From: Ornithinibacillus californiensis
GTDB taxonomy: Bacteria > Bacillota > Bacilli > Bacillales > Amphibacillaceae
DNA length: 64,000 nucleotides
Assembly: GCF_001038485.1 (NCBI RefSeq)
Contig: NZ_LDUE01000035.1
Location: 1 to 64,000 of the forward strand
Direction of reading: 5' to 3'
Shown: one piece after another, positions 54,916-63,806 of the stretch
Numbering within the stretch: position 1 is the first letter of the stretch
How the letters are laid out: each line of letters starts with the position of its first letter
Made by a program: the position numbers and the translations under genes
Notes under the pieces: model-generated
What the model was told of the DNA's origin: nothing
Seen by the model: only the letters and a program-made list of their open reading frames with translations
The model's database searches: none

Positions 54916-55128
54916 ATGTTTACAACCAATCCTATCTGCAAAGTGCTAGAACAAACGCCATCTGGTACGAGAGTTAAGGAATTAATGATGAACGGAGAAG
55001 ACATATCAACTGTAGACACCTTCGTAAAATATGATCGCTTAAGAGGTCTGGTGTACTTTACGAACGATGACCATCACACATTTATTGCGATTTGTGACCG
55101 AATTGACATGATTGAATTTGATGTGTAA
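54916..55128 (+). CDS. small hypothetical protein
   Basis: This 70-residue soluble protein starts MFTTNPICKVLEQTPSG and has a beta-strand-rich body with YDRLRGLVYFTNDDHHTF. AAAAGGAGGG precedes ATG 54916 and a terminator follows. Family not recognised, but the signals make it a real gene. Confidence 0.7.
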   Translation: MFTTNPICKVLEQTPSGTRVKELMMNGEDISTVDTFVKYDRLRGLVYFTNDDHHTFIAICDRIDMIEFDV

Positions 55129-55144
55129 GTAAGCATCTTTAATA

Positions 55145-55175
55145 GGGCTGTGAGACGAACTCACAGCCCTTTCTT
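55145..55175. terminator. bidirectional terminator
   Basis: GGGCTGTGAG pairs perfectly with CTCACAGCCC across 5 nt with TTTCTTT on the plus side. The stem includes the stop codon of the opposing minus-strand transporter gene, so it serves both. Confidence 0.88.
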
Positions 55176-56000
55176 TATTTCCTTAAGCATACTTAGTAGA
55201 TAGATAATAGGAAAAGCTAGAATCGAGATCGTACTATTAAATACGAGGTTCACGTAATCTCCTGGAATACTCGCTTCCAAGAACTCGATAAACGGATAAC
55301 AAAGCAGCACACCGACTATATTGACACCTACATAGACTCGCACCACATCATACGCTACTTTACTAGAACCAACCAAAGCGATTAATGCGAACAAAGCTAG
55401 GCCGACATTTCCTCCTAATAGACAAGCAACTTCCCCGTTTAATAGTAGCCCCTCCACATTCCCAAACAAGTGAGTGACCACTCCCGCTAACAAGGTATAC
55501 AACTGACTAGACTTAATAACAGGCACCATCTCATTCACATCAATCATCTGGAAAAAGATATACCCGATTTTTTCTAACCCCCATAGCGCCCCGAGCATAG
55601 TCGCAATCCCCATCAGTAAATAACCTAAGCTGCGGATATTACCTTTTCTAACATAATAAAGTAACGCACCTGTGATAGCCATGGGAGCTACGTATAGCTC
55701 ATAATCCACAGGAAGGATATCGATACTAGCACCGAGGTTGATTCCGAGCACTATGGCAATTGATTGCTGAAAGGAAGGGGAACTTGCGGTTACCCATGCT
55801 ACGAGAATGACGATGGCTACGAGGCTATGCTGGACGGTTATGGCTAAGACAATACCTATTAGAAATGCTAGTAAGGTAGATTTGGCGATGAGTGGGATAT
55901 TAGATGCATTGGAAGCTAATTTTGACAAAGCTGTTCGGGTAAGATACATTCCATAAAGCAATCCACCAAGCAGTAGAATAACTCCTATAACGATAATCAT
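55161..56000 (-). CDS. Na/Pi-cotransporter-like membrane protein, divergent copy
   Basis: This 279-residue protein (ATG 56000 with AAGGAGG; the longer ORF to 56030 has no ribosome site) has about eight hydrophobic segments. It matches its neighbour in layout, with GINLGASIDILPVDYELYVAPMAITGAL in place of the GANIGTTVT region. The QSSSA phosphate-transporter motif of this family is replaced by VQHSLVA, so transport function may differ or be lost. Likely a duplicate of the next gene. Confidence 0.78.
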   Translation of the reverse strand: MIIVIGVILLLGGLLYGMYLTRTALSKLASNASNIPLIAKSTLLAFLIGIVLAITVQHSLVAIVILVAWVTASSPSFQQSIAIVLGINLGASIDILPVDYELYVAPMAITGALLYYVRKGNIRSLGYLLMGIATMLGALWGLEKIGYIFFQMIDVNEMVPVIKSSQLYTLLAGVVTHLFGNVEGLLLNGEVACLLGGNVGLALFALIALVGSSKVAYDVVRVYVGVNIVGVLLCYPFIEFLEASIPGDYVNLVFNSTISILAFPIIYLLSMLKEIKKGL

Positions 56001-56017
56001 ACGCTTCCTCCTTTCGA

Positions 56018-56054
56018 TTAAAAAAACCATCTCCTTTATCCATAGGAGATGGTT
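56018..56054 (-). terminator. intrinsic terminator between the two Na/Pi-type genes
   Basis: AACCATCTCCT pairs perfectly with AGGAGATGGTT across 8 nt, followed by TTTTTTT on the minus strand. Confidence 0.88.
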
Positions 56055-56062
56055 GGTTTGAT

Positions 56063-57001
56063 TTAAGTGTCATCTACAGGTTTTCGGTCGTGGACCATCT
56101 TAATGAATTTAGAAAATTTATGGACAAATGGAAGGGCAATGAGTGAGCTAAGCACATTGAAGACGACACTAATATGGGCAACTTGTACTGCTGGGCTGTT
56201 GGCTAGATGTGTTCCAAGCTCGGCAAGTAAGCCAATGAATGGGAAGAATAAGACCACTCCGATAACGTTGAGCCATATATGTGACCAAGCGGTAAGCTTT
56301 GCCTCTCTTCCTCCACCAATCGAAGCTAACCAAGCATCCACACAGGTTCCGATATTTGCTCCTAGTACGATGGCTACAGCGGTATCTAGTTGTAAGACAC
56401 CCGCTGCAATGAATCCCATCGTAATACCAGTTGTTGCGGAACTAGACTGAATAACAGCGGTCAGGATGGCACCGGCAATGACAGCATAGAATAGATTGCC
56501 ATCTAGGACGTAGAATATATCATCGATGATGGCCAATTCCTTCAGTGGCGCTGCAAGCTCTTGGAACGCCCACATTGCCCCGAAGACAGCGGATAAGCCT
56601 AGGATGGCCATTCCGGAGTTACGAATTTTGTCCCGATTGATGAGAAACATAATCGCACCGATGGCGGCCATTGGTAGGATCATCGCGTCAATGTCTAAGG
56701 CAATGATTTCTGCTGTGACGGTTGTTCCGATATTTGCACCGAGGATAATACCGATGGATTGGGAGAAGGTGAGCATCCTTCCAGCCACCAGACCAATGAC
56801 AATAATGGAAACCGCGGAGCTACTTTGCAAGATAGCCGTGACGACCGTTCCAAGAAGGAGGCCTTTCCACGGGGAGTCTGTTAGTTTCATTAGCAACTGC
56901 TTTAGTCTATCAGCGGAAAGATTAAATAGACCGGTTCGTACGAGGTACATCCCAAATAGAAATACACCAAGTGTCAGGATAAACAGCAGGATTTGATACA
57001 A
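56063..57001 (-). CDS. Na/Pi cotransporter family protein (NptA-like)
   Basis: This membrane carrier of the PhoU-less NptA type has two inverted repeats, each with a QSSSA motif (AILQSSSAVSI and AVIQSSSATTG), and GANIGTT and GANIGTC signatures. About eight helices, 312 residues. It starts with TTG 57001 after GAAGGTG. It should exchange phosphate or another anion with sodium. It is followed by a terminator and a divergent paralogue. B. subtilis YqeW belongs to this group. Confidence 0.85.
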   Translation of the reverse strand: MYQILLFILTLGVFLFGMYLVRTGLFNLSADRLKQLLMKLTDSPWKGLLLGTVVTAILQSSSAVSIIVIGLVAGRMLTFSQSIGIILGANIGTTVTAEIIALDIDAMILPMAAIGAIMFLINRDKIRNSGMAILGLSAVFGAMWAFQELAAPLKELAIIDDIFYVLDGNLFYAVIAGAILTAVIQSSSATTGITMGFIAAGVLQLDTAVAIVLGANIGTCVDAWLASIGGGREAKLTAWSHIWLNVIGVVLFFPFIGLLAELGTHLANSPAVQVAHISVVFNVLSSLIALPFVHKFSKFIKMVHDRKPVDDT

Positions 57002-57076
57002 GTTTTCACCTTCTTTCTAGTTGGATTGGGAGTGGGTTAACGTTTTGGGGCCGGGCATGGGTCATGCTCATGGGCA

Positions 57077-57289
57077 CTATTCTTTTAGTTGATTGATCGG
57101 TTGCTGGACTGCAACAGGTTGCACTTGACTAGGAACAGCGACAACCTTCTCACGAGTTCGTATTGGCTCATAGTCTGTTACTAGAGTTTGTAGCGTCTGA
57201 TCGACCTGTCTTGCCATTAATCTTCTAAAAAAGGACATCTGTAGAAAGAATAGAGCCGCTATAATCGGAAGAAATAATACCTCTAGCAT
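57077..57289 (-). CDS. small single-span membrane protein
   Basis: This 70-residue protein has one N-terminal membrane helix (VLFLPIIAALFFLQMSFF), a basic stretch and a Val/Gln/Pro-rich tail. AAGGGGGGTG lies 5 nt before ATG 57289. It precedes the Na/Pi gene on the same strand and could be part of the same transcript. Function unknown. Confidence 0.65.
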   Translation of the reverse strand: MLEVLFLPIIAALFFLQMSFFRRLMARQVDQTLQTLVTDYEPIRTREKVVAVPSQVQPVAVQQPINQLKE

Positions 57290-57475
57290 TTTCTCACCCC
57301 CCTTATACCATTACCATATGTGAAGATAGACCGAATCTATTGGACAAATACCAGTCGAAATAGAAAATGTACGATAATCTATCTTTAAAGGGGTCAGTCC
57401 CTCTTTCATTTTTGATTAATATTAGCTCCAGAATAGGAATACATTAATATGACGAAGAAAAAGGGGTGAGTCAAA

Positions 57476-58261
57476 TTGAAGGATTATCTAACAAGTGCTA
57501 CCTTTGAGCACCAATTTTGGCTACGGGTACTGGCTGATCATGCACGTTTTATCCATGATTCCTTATACCCAGCTGAGGAAAAAGATATCGCCAAAGCAAA
57601 AGCGTTTATGAATACGTTCGAATCGTTGTTGGAGGAGACCAATAACCTTTCCAACCATAATGTCATTGCCTTTACGAAACAGGCAGAAACGGCTGCTGAG
57701 CAGTTAAAAGAAATGAAGCTTTCGATTATCAAGCGGCATTTAACCGGTGACATTGGAATTCACCTATCTCCAACGTTTATTAACCATATGGTGAATGAGT
57801 TAGAGGAATATATTTTAGTCATTAGTTATTTAAAGGAAGGAAAAGCTGCACCAATTTTTCATGAATTACATCACCACCTCCTTTGGCTGGCCGATGCATC
57901 TGGCCATGCGGGAGCGATTAACGATGAATTAGATGGCGTGGAAAAGCGTTTAAAGGAAAAAAGCCACGAGTTCGCAAAGCACTTTGAACAATTTTACATC
58001 AAGGCGATCGAGCTCACTGGATACTTACGAGCAAATATTACCACCTTCCCTGCCCTGAAACGCTTTAACAATGATGTTGAGATAGAAATGAACCTATTCC
58101 GCACCTTTCTGCACGAGGTGGAGGAAATGGAGCTTTCCGATACTGTCTTAAGCACCTTCTCCGCGCTCATGGCAGACCATATGTATCGGGAGGAATGCTA
58201 CTACTTAAGGAAGCTTGCCGAATCTACGAACACCACTCCACCAGATTGTGATCCTACCTAG
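57476..58261 (+). CDS. DUF2935 protein (ferritin-like helical)
   Basis: The protein is entirely helical with two repeated segments. Glu/His-rich motifs are FEHQFWLRVLADHARFI, VNELEEYILV, and LFRTFLHEVEEMEL with HMYREECYYLRK, the DUF2935 pattern. The Glu and His positions suggest a metal-binding four-helix bundle. Length 261. TTG 57476 follows AAAGGGGTG. Monocistronic. Exact function unknown. Confidence 0.85.
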   Translation: MKDYLTSATFEHQFWLRVLADHARFIHDSLYPAEEKDIAKAKAFMNTFESLLEETNNLSNHNVIAFTKQAETAAEQLKEMKLSIIKRHLTGDIGIHLSPTFINHMVNELEEYILVISYLKEGKAAPIFHELHHHLLWLADASGHAGAINDELDGVEKRLKEKSHEFAKHFEQFYIKAIELTGYLRANITTFPALKRFNNDVEIEMNLFRTFLHEVEEMELSDTVLSTFSALMADHMYREECYYLRKLAESTNTTPPDCDPT

Positions 58262-58331
58262 AAAAGCTTACATGCGACTGAAACTAGACCAAATAGGGGG
58301 GCTTTCCCCCTAACCCAAATCTACTAGACTA

Positions 58332-58359
58332 TTGACTTTCTTCGACATAGATTTACAAT
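58332..58359 (+). promoter_or_regulatory. sigma-A-type promoter for the cell-surface operon
   Basis: -35 TTGACT (58332-58337) and -10 TACAAT (58354-58359) with 16-bp spacing lie about 80 bp before the coiled-coil gene. Confidence 0.55.
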
Positions 58360-58439
58360 AAATATAGACAATTGTATAAAATGCTATAAATTATAGATTA
58401 TATGGATAAATTACGAACCGAAATGGAGAGGGAGATAAT

Positions 58440-59192
58440 ATGTCTAAAGAAACGGAAAAAAAGGGCCTAGGCTGGTTTAAAGCAGGACGTGCTCACGAGG
58501 AAGAAACCGAATCATGGGAATCGATTATTGTCGAAAAAGAAATTGCTGCAGCACAAGTAGAAGAAGAAACTGCTCCGGAGGAAATCCTTCCACAAGTGGA
58601 ATCCGCGAATAAAAATGTATTTTCCAAAGAAAATCAAGACAAAGTATCCCTTGATCTTATCGTTGCCGTGGAAAATCTATTAAAAGACCGTCAGTTAGTT
58701 CGCATTAAGCAAAGTGATCTAGCGAAACGTCTATTAGAAGCGAATGAATCAATTAGTCGCTACAAACAAGACCTTGAAAAACGGGACGAGCTTATTTCCG
58801 AGAAAAACAAAGAAATCCAAACTCTAGAAAACAGCCTGACGAACAAGCAAATGAGCTACGATCAATTACTGGAAGATTATAAAGAGTTCCAACAAAACTC
58901 CAACAACGAATATGAAAATATTTCAAACCAACTAGAAACGGCACAAGACAAGTACGACAAATTAAATGAAGAATTTACGAATAGCAAGTATGAACAGATG
59001 CGTAAGGTGAACGAGCTAGAAGAAAGAATTCGCAGCATGGAAATTGAAAACAAGAAATACGCAACACAGAACAAACAAATTCTGGAGGAAAAGAATGAAT
59101 TAATGCAAACGATTAATGAATTCACAGAGCGTATGTCGTTCTCCTTCACATCAAAATTAAATTCATCGAATAATTCATCAGAACAAGAGTAA
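58440..59192 (+). CDS. cytoplasmic coiled-coil protein in the envelope operon
   Basis: This 250-residue, highly charged protein has an acidic N-terminus (residues 18-55) and a long coiled coil (about 95-230) with repeated E/K heptads. It has no membrane or signal segment. Family not recognised. It is the first gene of the group that also encodes a deacetylase, an M23 peptidase and a bactofilin, so it may be a cytoskeletal or scaffold partner. ATG 58440 follows GGAGAGGGAG. Confidence 0.75.
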   Translation: MSKETEKKGLGWFKAGRAHEEETESWESIIVEKEIAAAQVEEETAPEEILPQVESANKNVFSKENQDKVSLDLIVAVENLLKDRQLVRIKQSDLAKRLLEANESISRYKQDLEKRDELISEKNKEIQTLENSLTNKQMSYDQLLEDYKEFQQNSNNEYENISNQLETAQDKYDKLNEEFTNSKYEQMRKVNELEERIRSMEIENKKYATQNKQILEEKNELMQTINEFTERMSFSFTSKLNSSNNSSEQE

Positions 59193-59235
59193 TAGATTTG
59201 TAGAAATCCTTTGGGGGAAGGAGGAGAAATTCTGT

Positions 59236-60474
59236 ATGTATCAGCTACGATTACTGCAATTGTTAGATATCCAGGAGTATGAACATGATTTTTACTTGCA
59301 TCTCAACATTCAACTCGAGGAGCAAGAAGAATTTTACTGGAAAGTTGACCCAGAAACAGCTCAGAATCTACAAGCAATCACTGATTTTTCAAAAGGATAC
59401 TTATATCGACTTTCCCTCCGGATGCATCAAAACAAGTGGAGTCTTACGCAAACGCATCGTGATCAAAGTTTGCGCAAGGAGTTCACTTGTTCCGATGCGT
59501 TTTGCCAAGAATTGCTTGCCTTAAAGCAGGTGAACACCTTTGAAGAACTCGATCAGCTTCCTTTTATCTCTCGTCATCTCGTATCGCCTTCGGTTGAAGC
59601 GATTGAAGTAGAGGTAGAGAAGGATATCGAGAAGCAAGAAGAAATACATATTTCAAGAAGTAGAAGATTTACATGGCCACTTGCTACCGCATTAATTACG
59701 GTTATCGCTATTATTTGTACATATACCGGCCATTCCATTTATACCAATGCACAGGCACAACCAGAAGGGGCATCTACGAATCATGCCGTGAAGGTGGAAA
59801 AGCAAGAGCCTGTGAAAGAGAATCTAGCAGCAAAACCAGAAACCAATTTACTAGAAGAGAATATAAGAATTGAGGATATCCCAGAGATTCCATTTTTCGA
59901 ACTAGAAGATGGCATGACACACGGTATTCCTGAAGGGATGGTTGCCCTCACGTTTGACGATGGCCCATCGCAGTATTCGGCTGAGATTGTGGATATTCTG
60001 AAGGATTATGGTGTCGGTGGAACGTTCTTCCTTGTTGGTATTAATCTGAATAAATACCCAGAGCAAGTGGCGTATATTAATGATAGCGGATATTCAATCG
60101 GAACGCATTCGATGAGTCATATCAATTTTGCCACTAGTCCGGTTGCAACGCAGAAGAATGAGATCTATCAGTCTAGTCGGCTAATTGAGGACTTGATTGG
60201 GGAGAAGGTCACACTATTCCGACCGCCTTATGGGCAATTTAATGATAATACGAAGCAGATTTCTACCGAGTTAGCGCATAAAATGGTTCTTTGGAATAAC
60301 GATCCGAAAGATTGGGAATCGCGGAATACGGATAAAATTATTCAACATATTAAATCAACAGAAGCATCTGGCTCTATTATTCTACTTCATGAGACGAAAG
60401 CAACGGTCGATGCACTGCCTGAGATTATCTCGTATCTACAAGGACTGGATTTACAACTGGTCTCGTTACAGTAA
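59236..60474 (+). CDS. polysaccharide deacetylase with cytoplasmic N-terminal domain
   Basis: A 150-residue N-terminal cytoplasmic part precedes a membrane helix (about 153-170), a Lys/Glu/Pro linker and an extracellular NodB deacetylase. Catalytic motifs are LTFDDGPS, GTHSMSH, FRPPYG, WNNDPKDW and IILLHE. It should remove N-acetyl groups from peptidoglycan or another surface polymer. The long intracellular domain is unusual for this family and may link to the coiled-coil or bactofilin proteins encoded in the same operon. Length 412. ATG 59236 after AGGAGG. Confidence 0.87.
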   Translation: MYQLRLLQLLDIQEYEHDFYLHLNIQLEEQEEFYWKVDPETAQNLQAITDFSKGYLYRLSLRMHQNKWSLTQTHRDQSLRKEFTCSDAFCQELLALKQVNTFEELDQLPFISRHLVSPSVEAIEVEVEKDIEKQEEIHISRSRRFTWPLATALITVIAIICTYTGHSIYTNAQAQPEGASTNHAVKVEKQEPVKENLAAKPETNLLEENIRIEDIPEIPFFELEDGMTHGIPEGMVALTFDDGPSQYSAEIVDILKDYGVGGTFFLVGINLNKYPEQVAYINDSGYSIGTHSMSHINFATSPVATQKNEIYQSSRLIEDLIGEKVTLFRPPYGQFNDNTKQISTELAHKMVLWNNDPKDWESRNTDKIIQHIKSTEASGSIILLHETKATVDALPEIISYLQGLDLQLVSLQ

Positions 60475-60509
60475 TCGAGGAATGAAGCGAATGAGAGGAG
60501 ATTGGATGG

Positions 60510-61430
60510 TTGAAAAAGAAACAAAAGAAAAGTAGTACATTATCCTTCACGGTCGTCTCGAATGATGCCAGTCAGGTCGTGAAGCGATTTCGATTAAATA
60601 AGTATGTCTTGTATACGATTTTTGCGCTTCCGGTCATTCCACTTGCTACACTGTTTTACTATGTCAGTGCTAATGTTCAGCAGCAAGCAGAGATTGAAGA
60701 GCTTTCTGCCTATCTGGACCTGGAGACAGCGAAAAGCGAACAGTTGGAAGCGACGGTTGCTGTACTAGAGGAAAAAACCGGTGAAACAAGAGCAAGGCTT
60801 GAGGAATTAACCGAACTAGAAGAACAAATGCGACATTACATAGATGAATTACCAACGATGGTAGAACCAAGTGGTAGTGGTGGGTTACATGTGTTATCGG
60901 CTGGGACAGGCATGGAAGTATCTGCCGATGGAAAATCCTTAGTCCCATCCGCTGAGCTAGTAGAACGATACAAAGAAACACTGTCGATCGTCGATGAGGT
61001 TAGTGCTGAATTAGCAACGACACCAACTGCATGGCCAACAACGCCAAATACGATTACTTCAGACTATGGCATACGAAATGACCCATTACGAAAATCCTCC
61101 GCCTTCCATAGCGGCGTAGACATTCGCGGGTATTACGGAACACCGGTCTATGCTACAGCAGACGGATTCGTCACGTTAGCCAAGTACTATGGCAGCTATG
61201 GCAATGCGATTAAGATTAAACACTCCGGAACGTATCAAACGATGTATGGACATCTCATGCGTATTGATGTGGAAGTTGGAGATGTGGTGCAAAAAGGAGA
61301 CATCATTGGCACCATTGGTAGTACAGGTAGAAGCACCGGTCCACATTTACATTATGAAGTAATCAAACATGGCGATCCCATTGATCCAAAAATGTACTTT
61401 AATATGTACGGCGAATTTGACATAGAATAG
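60510..61430 (+). CDS. M23-family (LytM) cell-wall peptidase
   Basis: This membrane-anchored endopeptidase has a helix at about 31-50, a coiled coil (about 58-115), and a LytM domain with zinc ligands FHSGVDIRG (HxxxD), YGHL and HLHYEV. Length 306. TTG 60510 is used with GAGGAG about 9 nt upstream; an ATG six bases earlier is in another frame that stops quickly. The peptidase-bactofilin adjacency is a recurring arrangement in bacteria, where the bactofilin localises the peptidase. Confidence 0.88.
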   Translation: MKKKQKKSSTLSFTVVSNDASQVVKRFRLNKYVLYTIFALPVIPLATLFYYVSANVQQQAEIEELSAYLDLETAKSEQLEATVAVLEEKTGETRARLEELTELEEQMRHYIDELPTMVEPSGSGGLHVLSAGTGMEVSADGKSLVPSAELVERYKETLSIVDEVSAELATTPTAWPTTPNTITSDYGIRNDPLRKSSAFHSGVDIRGYYGTPVYATADGFVTLAKYYGSYGNAIKIKHSGTYQTMYGHLMRIDVEVGDVVQKGDIIGTIGSTGRSTGPHLHYEVIKHGDPIDPKMYFNMYGEFDIE

Positions 61431-61452
61431 CGCACTAGAAAGGAAGCTACAA

Positions 61453-61839
61453 ATGATGAGTAAGAAAAAGGACGAAAAAGTTATCCAAACAATAATTGGA
61501 ACAGAAACCGTAATCGAAGGAAAAATCACGTTACCGACTAGCCTACGCGTCGACGGCCGCATCATCGGCGAGATTGAATGTAGCGGGGATGTTTACATTG
61601 GGAAAGATGCCTATGTCGAGCCAAAGATTAAAGCGAAGAATGTGGTAATCGCCGGTGAGGTTAATGGGGATATCGAGACTACCGAAAAGATTCAGATTGA
61701 ATCAAAAGGCAAACTAACTGGTAGCGCAACGTCACGTGGGATCATCATTGATGATGGCGGCATTTTTAATGGGAACAGTGTAATTTTGGATACGGATGAA
61801 AAGGGTAAGAAGAAGAAAGCGGAGAAGGTTGCGGATTAG
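61453..61839 (+). CDS. bactofilin (polymer-forming cytoskeletal protein)
   Basis: The 128-residue DUF583 protein has the bactofilin repeat pattern ETVIEGKITLPTSLRVDGRI then GDVYIGKDAYVEPKIKAKNV, forming a beta-helix that polymerises without nucleotide. A Lys-rich C-terminal tail follows. It is the last gene of the envelope operon, 22 bp after the M23 peptidase gene, and followed by a terminator. It probably scaffolds the peptidase at a site of cell-wall growth. Confidence 0.9.
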   Translation: MMSKKKDEKVIQTIIGTETVIEGKITLPTSLRVDGRIIGEIECSGDVYIGKDAYVEPKIKAKNVVIAGEVNGDIETTEKIQIESKGKLTGSATSRGIIIDDGGIFNGNSVILDTDEKGKKKKAEKVAD

Positions 61840-61864
61840 ATTTTCTACATAAATAGAGCTACAA

Positions 61865-61897
61865 GGCAGCATTGACTTAGTCGGTGCTGCTTTTTTT
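61865..61897 (+). terminator. intrinsic terminator of the envelope operon
   Basis: GCAGCATTGAC pairs with GTCGGTGCTGC (two U-G pairs) around a short loop, followed by seven T residues. Confidence 0.88.
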
Positions 61898-62026
61898 ATG
61901 TGTGAATGTTATTATGTTGAAAGGAAAATAATGGAATGTAATCTTTTTATGGTAAAATATTATTAAATGTTTTGAATATTACGCACTTCAAAAAACCAAA
62001 AACTATGAAGAAAGTAGTGTTGCCTA

Positions 62027-62218
62027 GTGAAATATATAAAAATTACTATCAGTCTTATCTTTATTCTTCTTGGTAGTACATTGATAAGTACTACCGTTAA
62101 TGATGAGCTTATGGTTAATATTTTTATTAAACTACTGGGTATACTTTTGTTTATTGTGGGAGTTGTTTCAGGCAGAAGAGCAATCAAAAAAGGGAAATTA
62201 AAGAACGTTAATAATTGA
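62027..62218 (+). CDS. small two-helix membrane protein
   Basis: This 63-residue protein has two hydrophobic segments (ITISLIFILLGSTLI and LLGILLFIVGVVSG) and a basic tail. It starts at GTG 62027 with only a weak ribosome site. No family is recognised. Confidence 0.5.
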   Translation: MKYIKITISLIFILLGSTLISTTVNDELMVNIFIKLLGILLFIVGVVSGRRAIKKGKLKNVNN

Positions 62219-62287
62219 AGCTCGACTTACATGTTTGCCTGATGTATTGTGAGGTAACCGAGCTTTGAAGATAGAGGTGTTACATGG

Positions 62288-62878
62288 ATGTTTTCTAATG
62301 ACCAATTACAAGCCTTAATTGAAGGGGAAATTCTTGGCAATGCGTATCCTTACAATACAAAAAACGAACAAGAAATTGAAGCACATATTCGACGCTTATT
62401 TTACCGAATTAACCGAATTCCTAATGTCGTATGTGAAGCAGAATGGGACCATTTTGGAAGTGGATACGCTTCTTTTGTTGAATTCTTTTGCTATCGAAAG
62501 GAAGATATGACAATCGTTGAAGAGAAGAACGGCCTTCGAGAGGCGAAAACAAATGGATTTATTATAGACATTAGTCGCTTAGCACCAGTAGCAATAATGG
62601 GTGAAGATGAGCGATATAAAAAAACTAATATGGAAACAGACGAGGTAGTTGGTGGGGCATTTGGCACATTACTTGATGGTCCGAATAGACTTCTCTTTGA
62701 TCCGAAGTTTCAGAGGTTTGCAGAACAACTAAAACTAGCACTAAACGAGTTCGATTATAGACTATTAGAATCTGGAGAACTGAATCAACCTCTACCTTTC
62801 CAAACGAAGATTCCAACAATCTATCGGAATCCTAATCAGTATAAATTGATGGACGCCATTTTTTATTGGGAGGATTAG
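62288..62878 (+). CDS. hypothetical protein
   Basis: This 196-residue acidic soluble protein has no recognised family. It features the stretch NVVCEAEWDHFGSGYASFVE, and its composition recalls small cytoplasmic immunity-type proteins, though that is only a resemblance. GAGGTG precedes the ATG at 62288. Confidence 0.65.
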   Translation: MFSNDQLQALIEGEILGNAYPYNTKNEQEIEAHIRRLFYRINRIPNVVCEAEWDHFGSGYASFVEFFCYRKEDMTIVEEKNGLREAKTNGFIIDISRLAPVAIMGEDERYKKTNMETDEVVGGAFGTLLDGPNRLLFDPKFQRFAEQLKLALNEFDYRLLESGELNQPLPFQTKIPTIYRNPNQYKLMDAIFYWED

Positions 62879-62932
62879 GATTTGTAGGATCCGATTCGTT
62901 ACTTCCAAGAAAGGAGGAAAGGTAGTAAGAAA

Positions 62933-63181
62933 TTGGTGGTCTTTTCTTTAGCAGGAGTAATATCAGGTATTCTTGTATTCATCATCACAAAGCTGGAATA
63001 CGCGATGTATGATAATAGTTTTGTAGATGTAATAGCTCCTTTACAATATCCACTTTACGTTGCTTTTACTACACCTTTATTCGGTGGGAACATACTGTTT
63101 AATCTGAGTTATGAGTGGTATGCATTGCTGATGGCACTGTTCTATGGAATTGTATTTGGTCTAACTTTTTATTTTAAATAG
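62933..63181 (+). CDS. small membrane protein
   Basis: This 82-residue protein has two or three hydrophobic segments (LAGVISGILVFIITKL, WYALLMALFYGIVFGL). The start (TTG 62933 or GTG 62936) is set by GGAGGAAAGG upstream. No family is recognised. Confidence 0.55.
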   Translation: MVVFSLAGVISGILVFIITKLEYAMYDNSFVDVIAPLQYPLYVAFTTPLFGGNILFNLSYEWYALLMALFYGIVFGLTFYFK

Positions 63182-63284
63182 AAAGATGTGCTATTGGATT
63201 GAGCTTTTCCGTTAACGGGGCATAAGAGTTGAAATGAAATAGAAGAATTTCTTGTATAGATAAATGAATAGGGTGGTGAAATAT

Positions 63285-63746
63285 ATGTCCGATTGTTGCA
63301 CTCCAGAAGAGCAGGTTTTCGTAAAAAGCGGTTCAGGTTTGTGTCCTTCTTGCAACACAAAAGGTAAGAAGGTAAAAATCATTACATTGAAATCATTACT
63401 TCGACCATTGGCATTAGAAGCAATAAGTCCAGATGAAAGTCATTATTTTTGTACAACTAAAGAGTGTGATGCAGTATATTTTGAGAGCACTAATAAAACG
63501 TACCTGATATCAGATCTTAAAGTATCTGTACATCAAAAAGATGATTCAGTTACTACCCCAATTTGTTATTGCTTTGATTGGACAAAAGAGAAGATTGAGA
63601 AATATATAAAACAAGAACTCTCTCCTAACCCACTTGAACATATTAAAGAAAATGTTCAAGCAGACCGTTGTGGATGTGAGGTCAACAACCCACAAGGAAG
63701 TTGTTGTATGGGGAATGTCACGAAGTATATAAAAAGTTTATCGTAA
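63285..63746 (+). CDS. CopZ-type iron-sulfur/zinc-binding metallochaperone
   Basis: The protein (154 residues from ATG 63285; the longer ORF starts 63264) has many Cys: DCCTPEE, LCPSCNTKG, YFCTTKECDAVYF, ICYCFDW and CGCEVNNPQGSCC. This matches the putative iron-sulfur-cluster-binding metallochaperone family with a CopZ zinc-binding domain, often linked to mercury or copper handling. AGGGTGGTG lies 6 nt before the ATG. The metal partner is not shown by the window. Confidence 0.82.
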   Translation: MSDCCTPEEQVFVKSGSGLCPSCNTKGKKVKIITLKSLLRPLALEAISPDESHYFCTTKECDAVYFESTNKTYLISDLKVSVHQKDDSVTTPICYCFDWTKEKIEKYIKQELSPNPLEHIKENVQADRCGCEVNNPQGSCCMGNVTKYIKSLS

Positions 63747-63806
63747 AGCCAATTGCTGAACAAGCGGGGGCTTTAATATAACAAGCTCAGGGGAAGGGGG
63801 AAAGTA

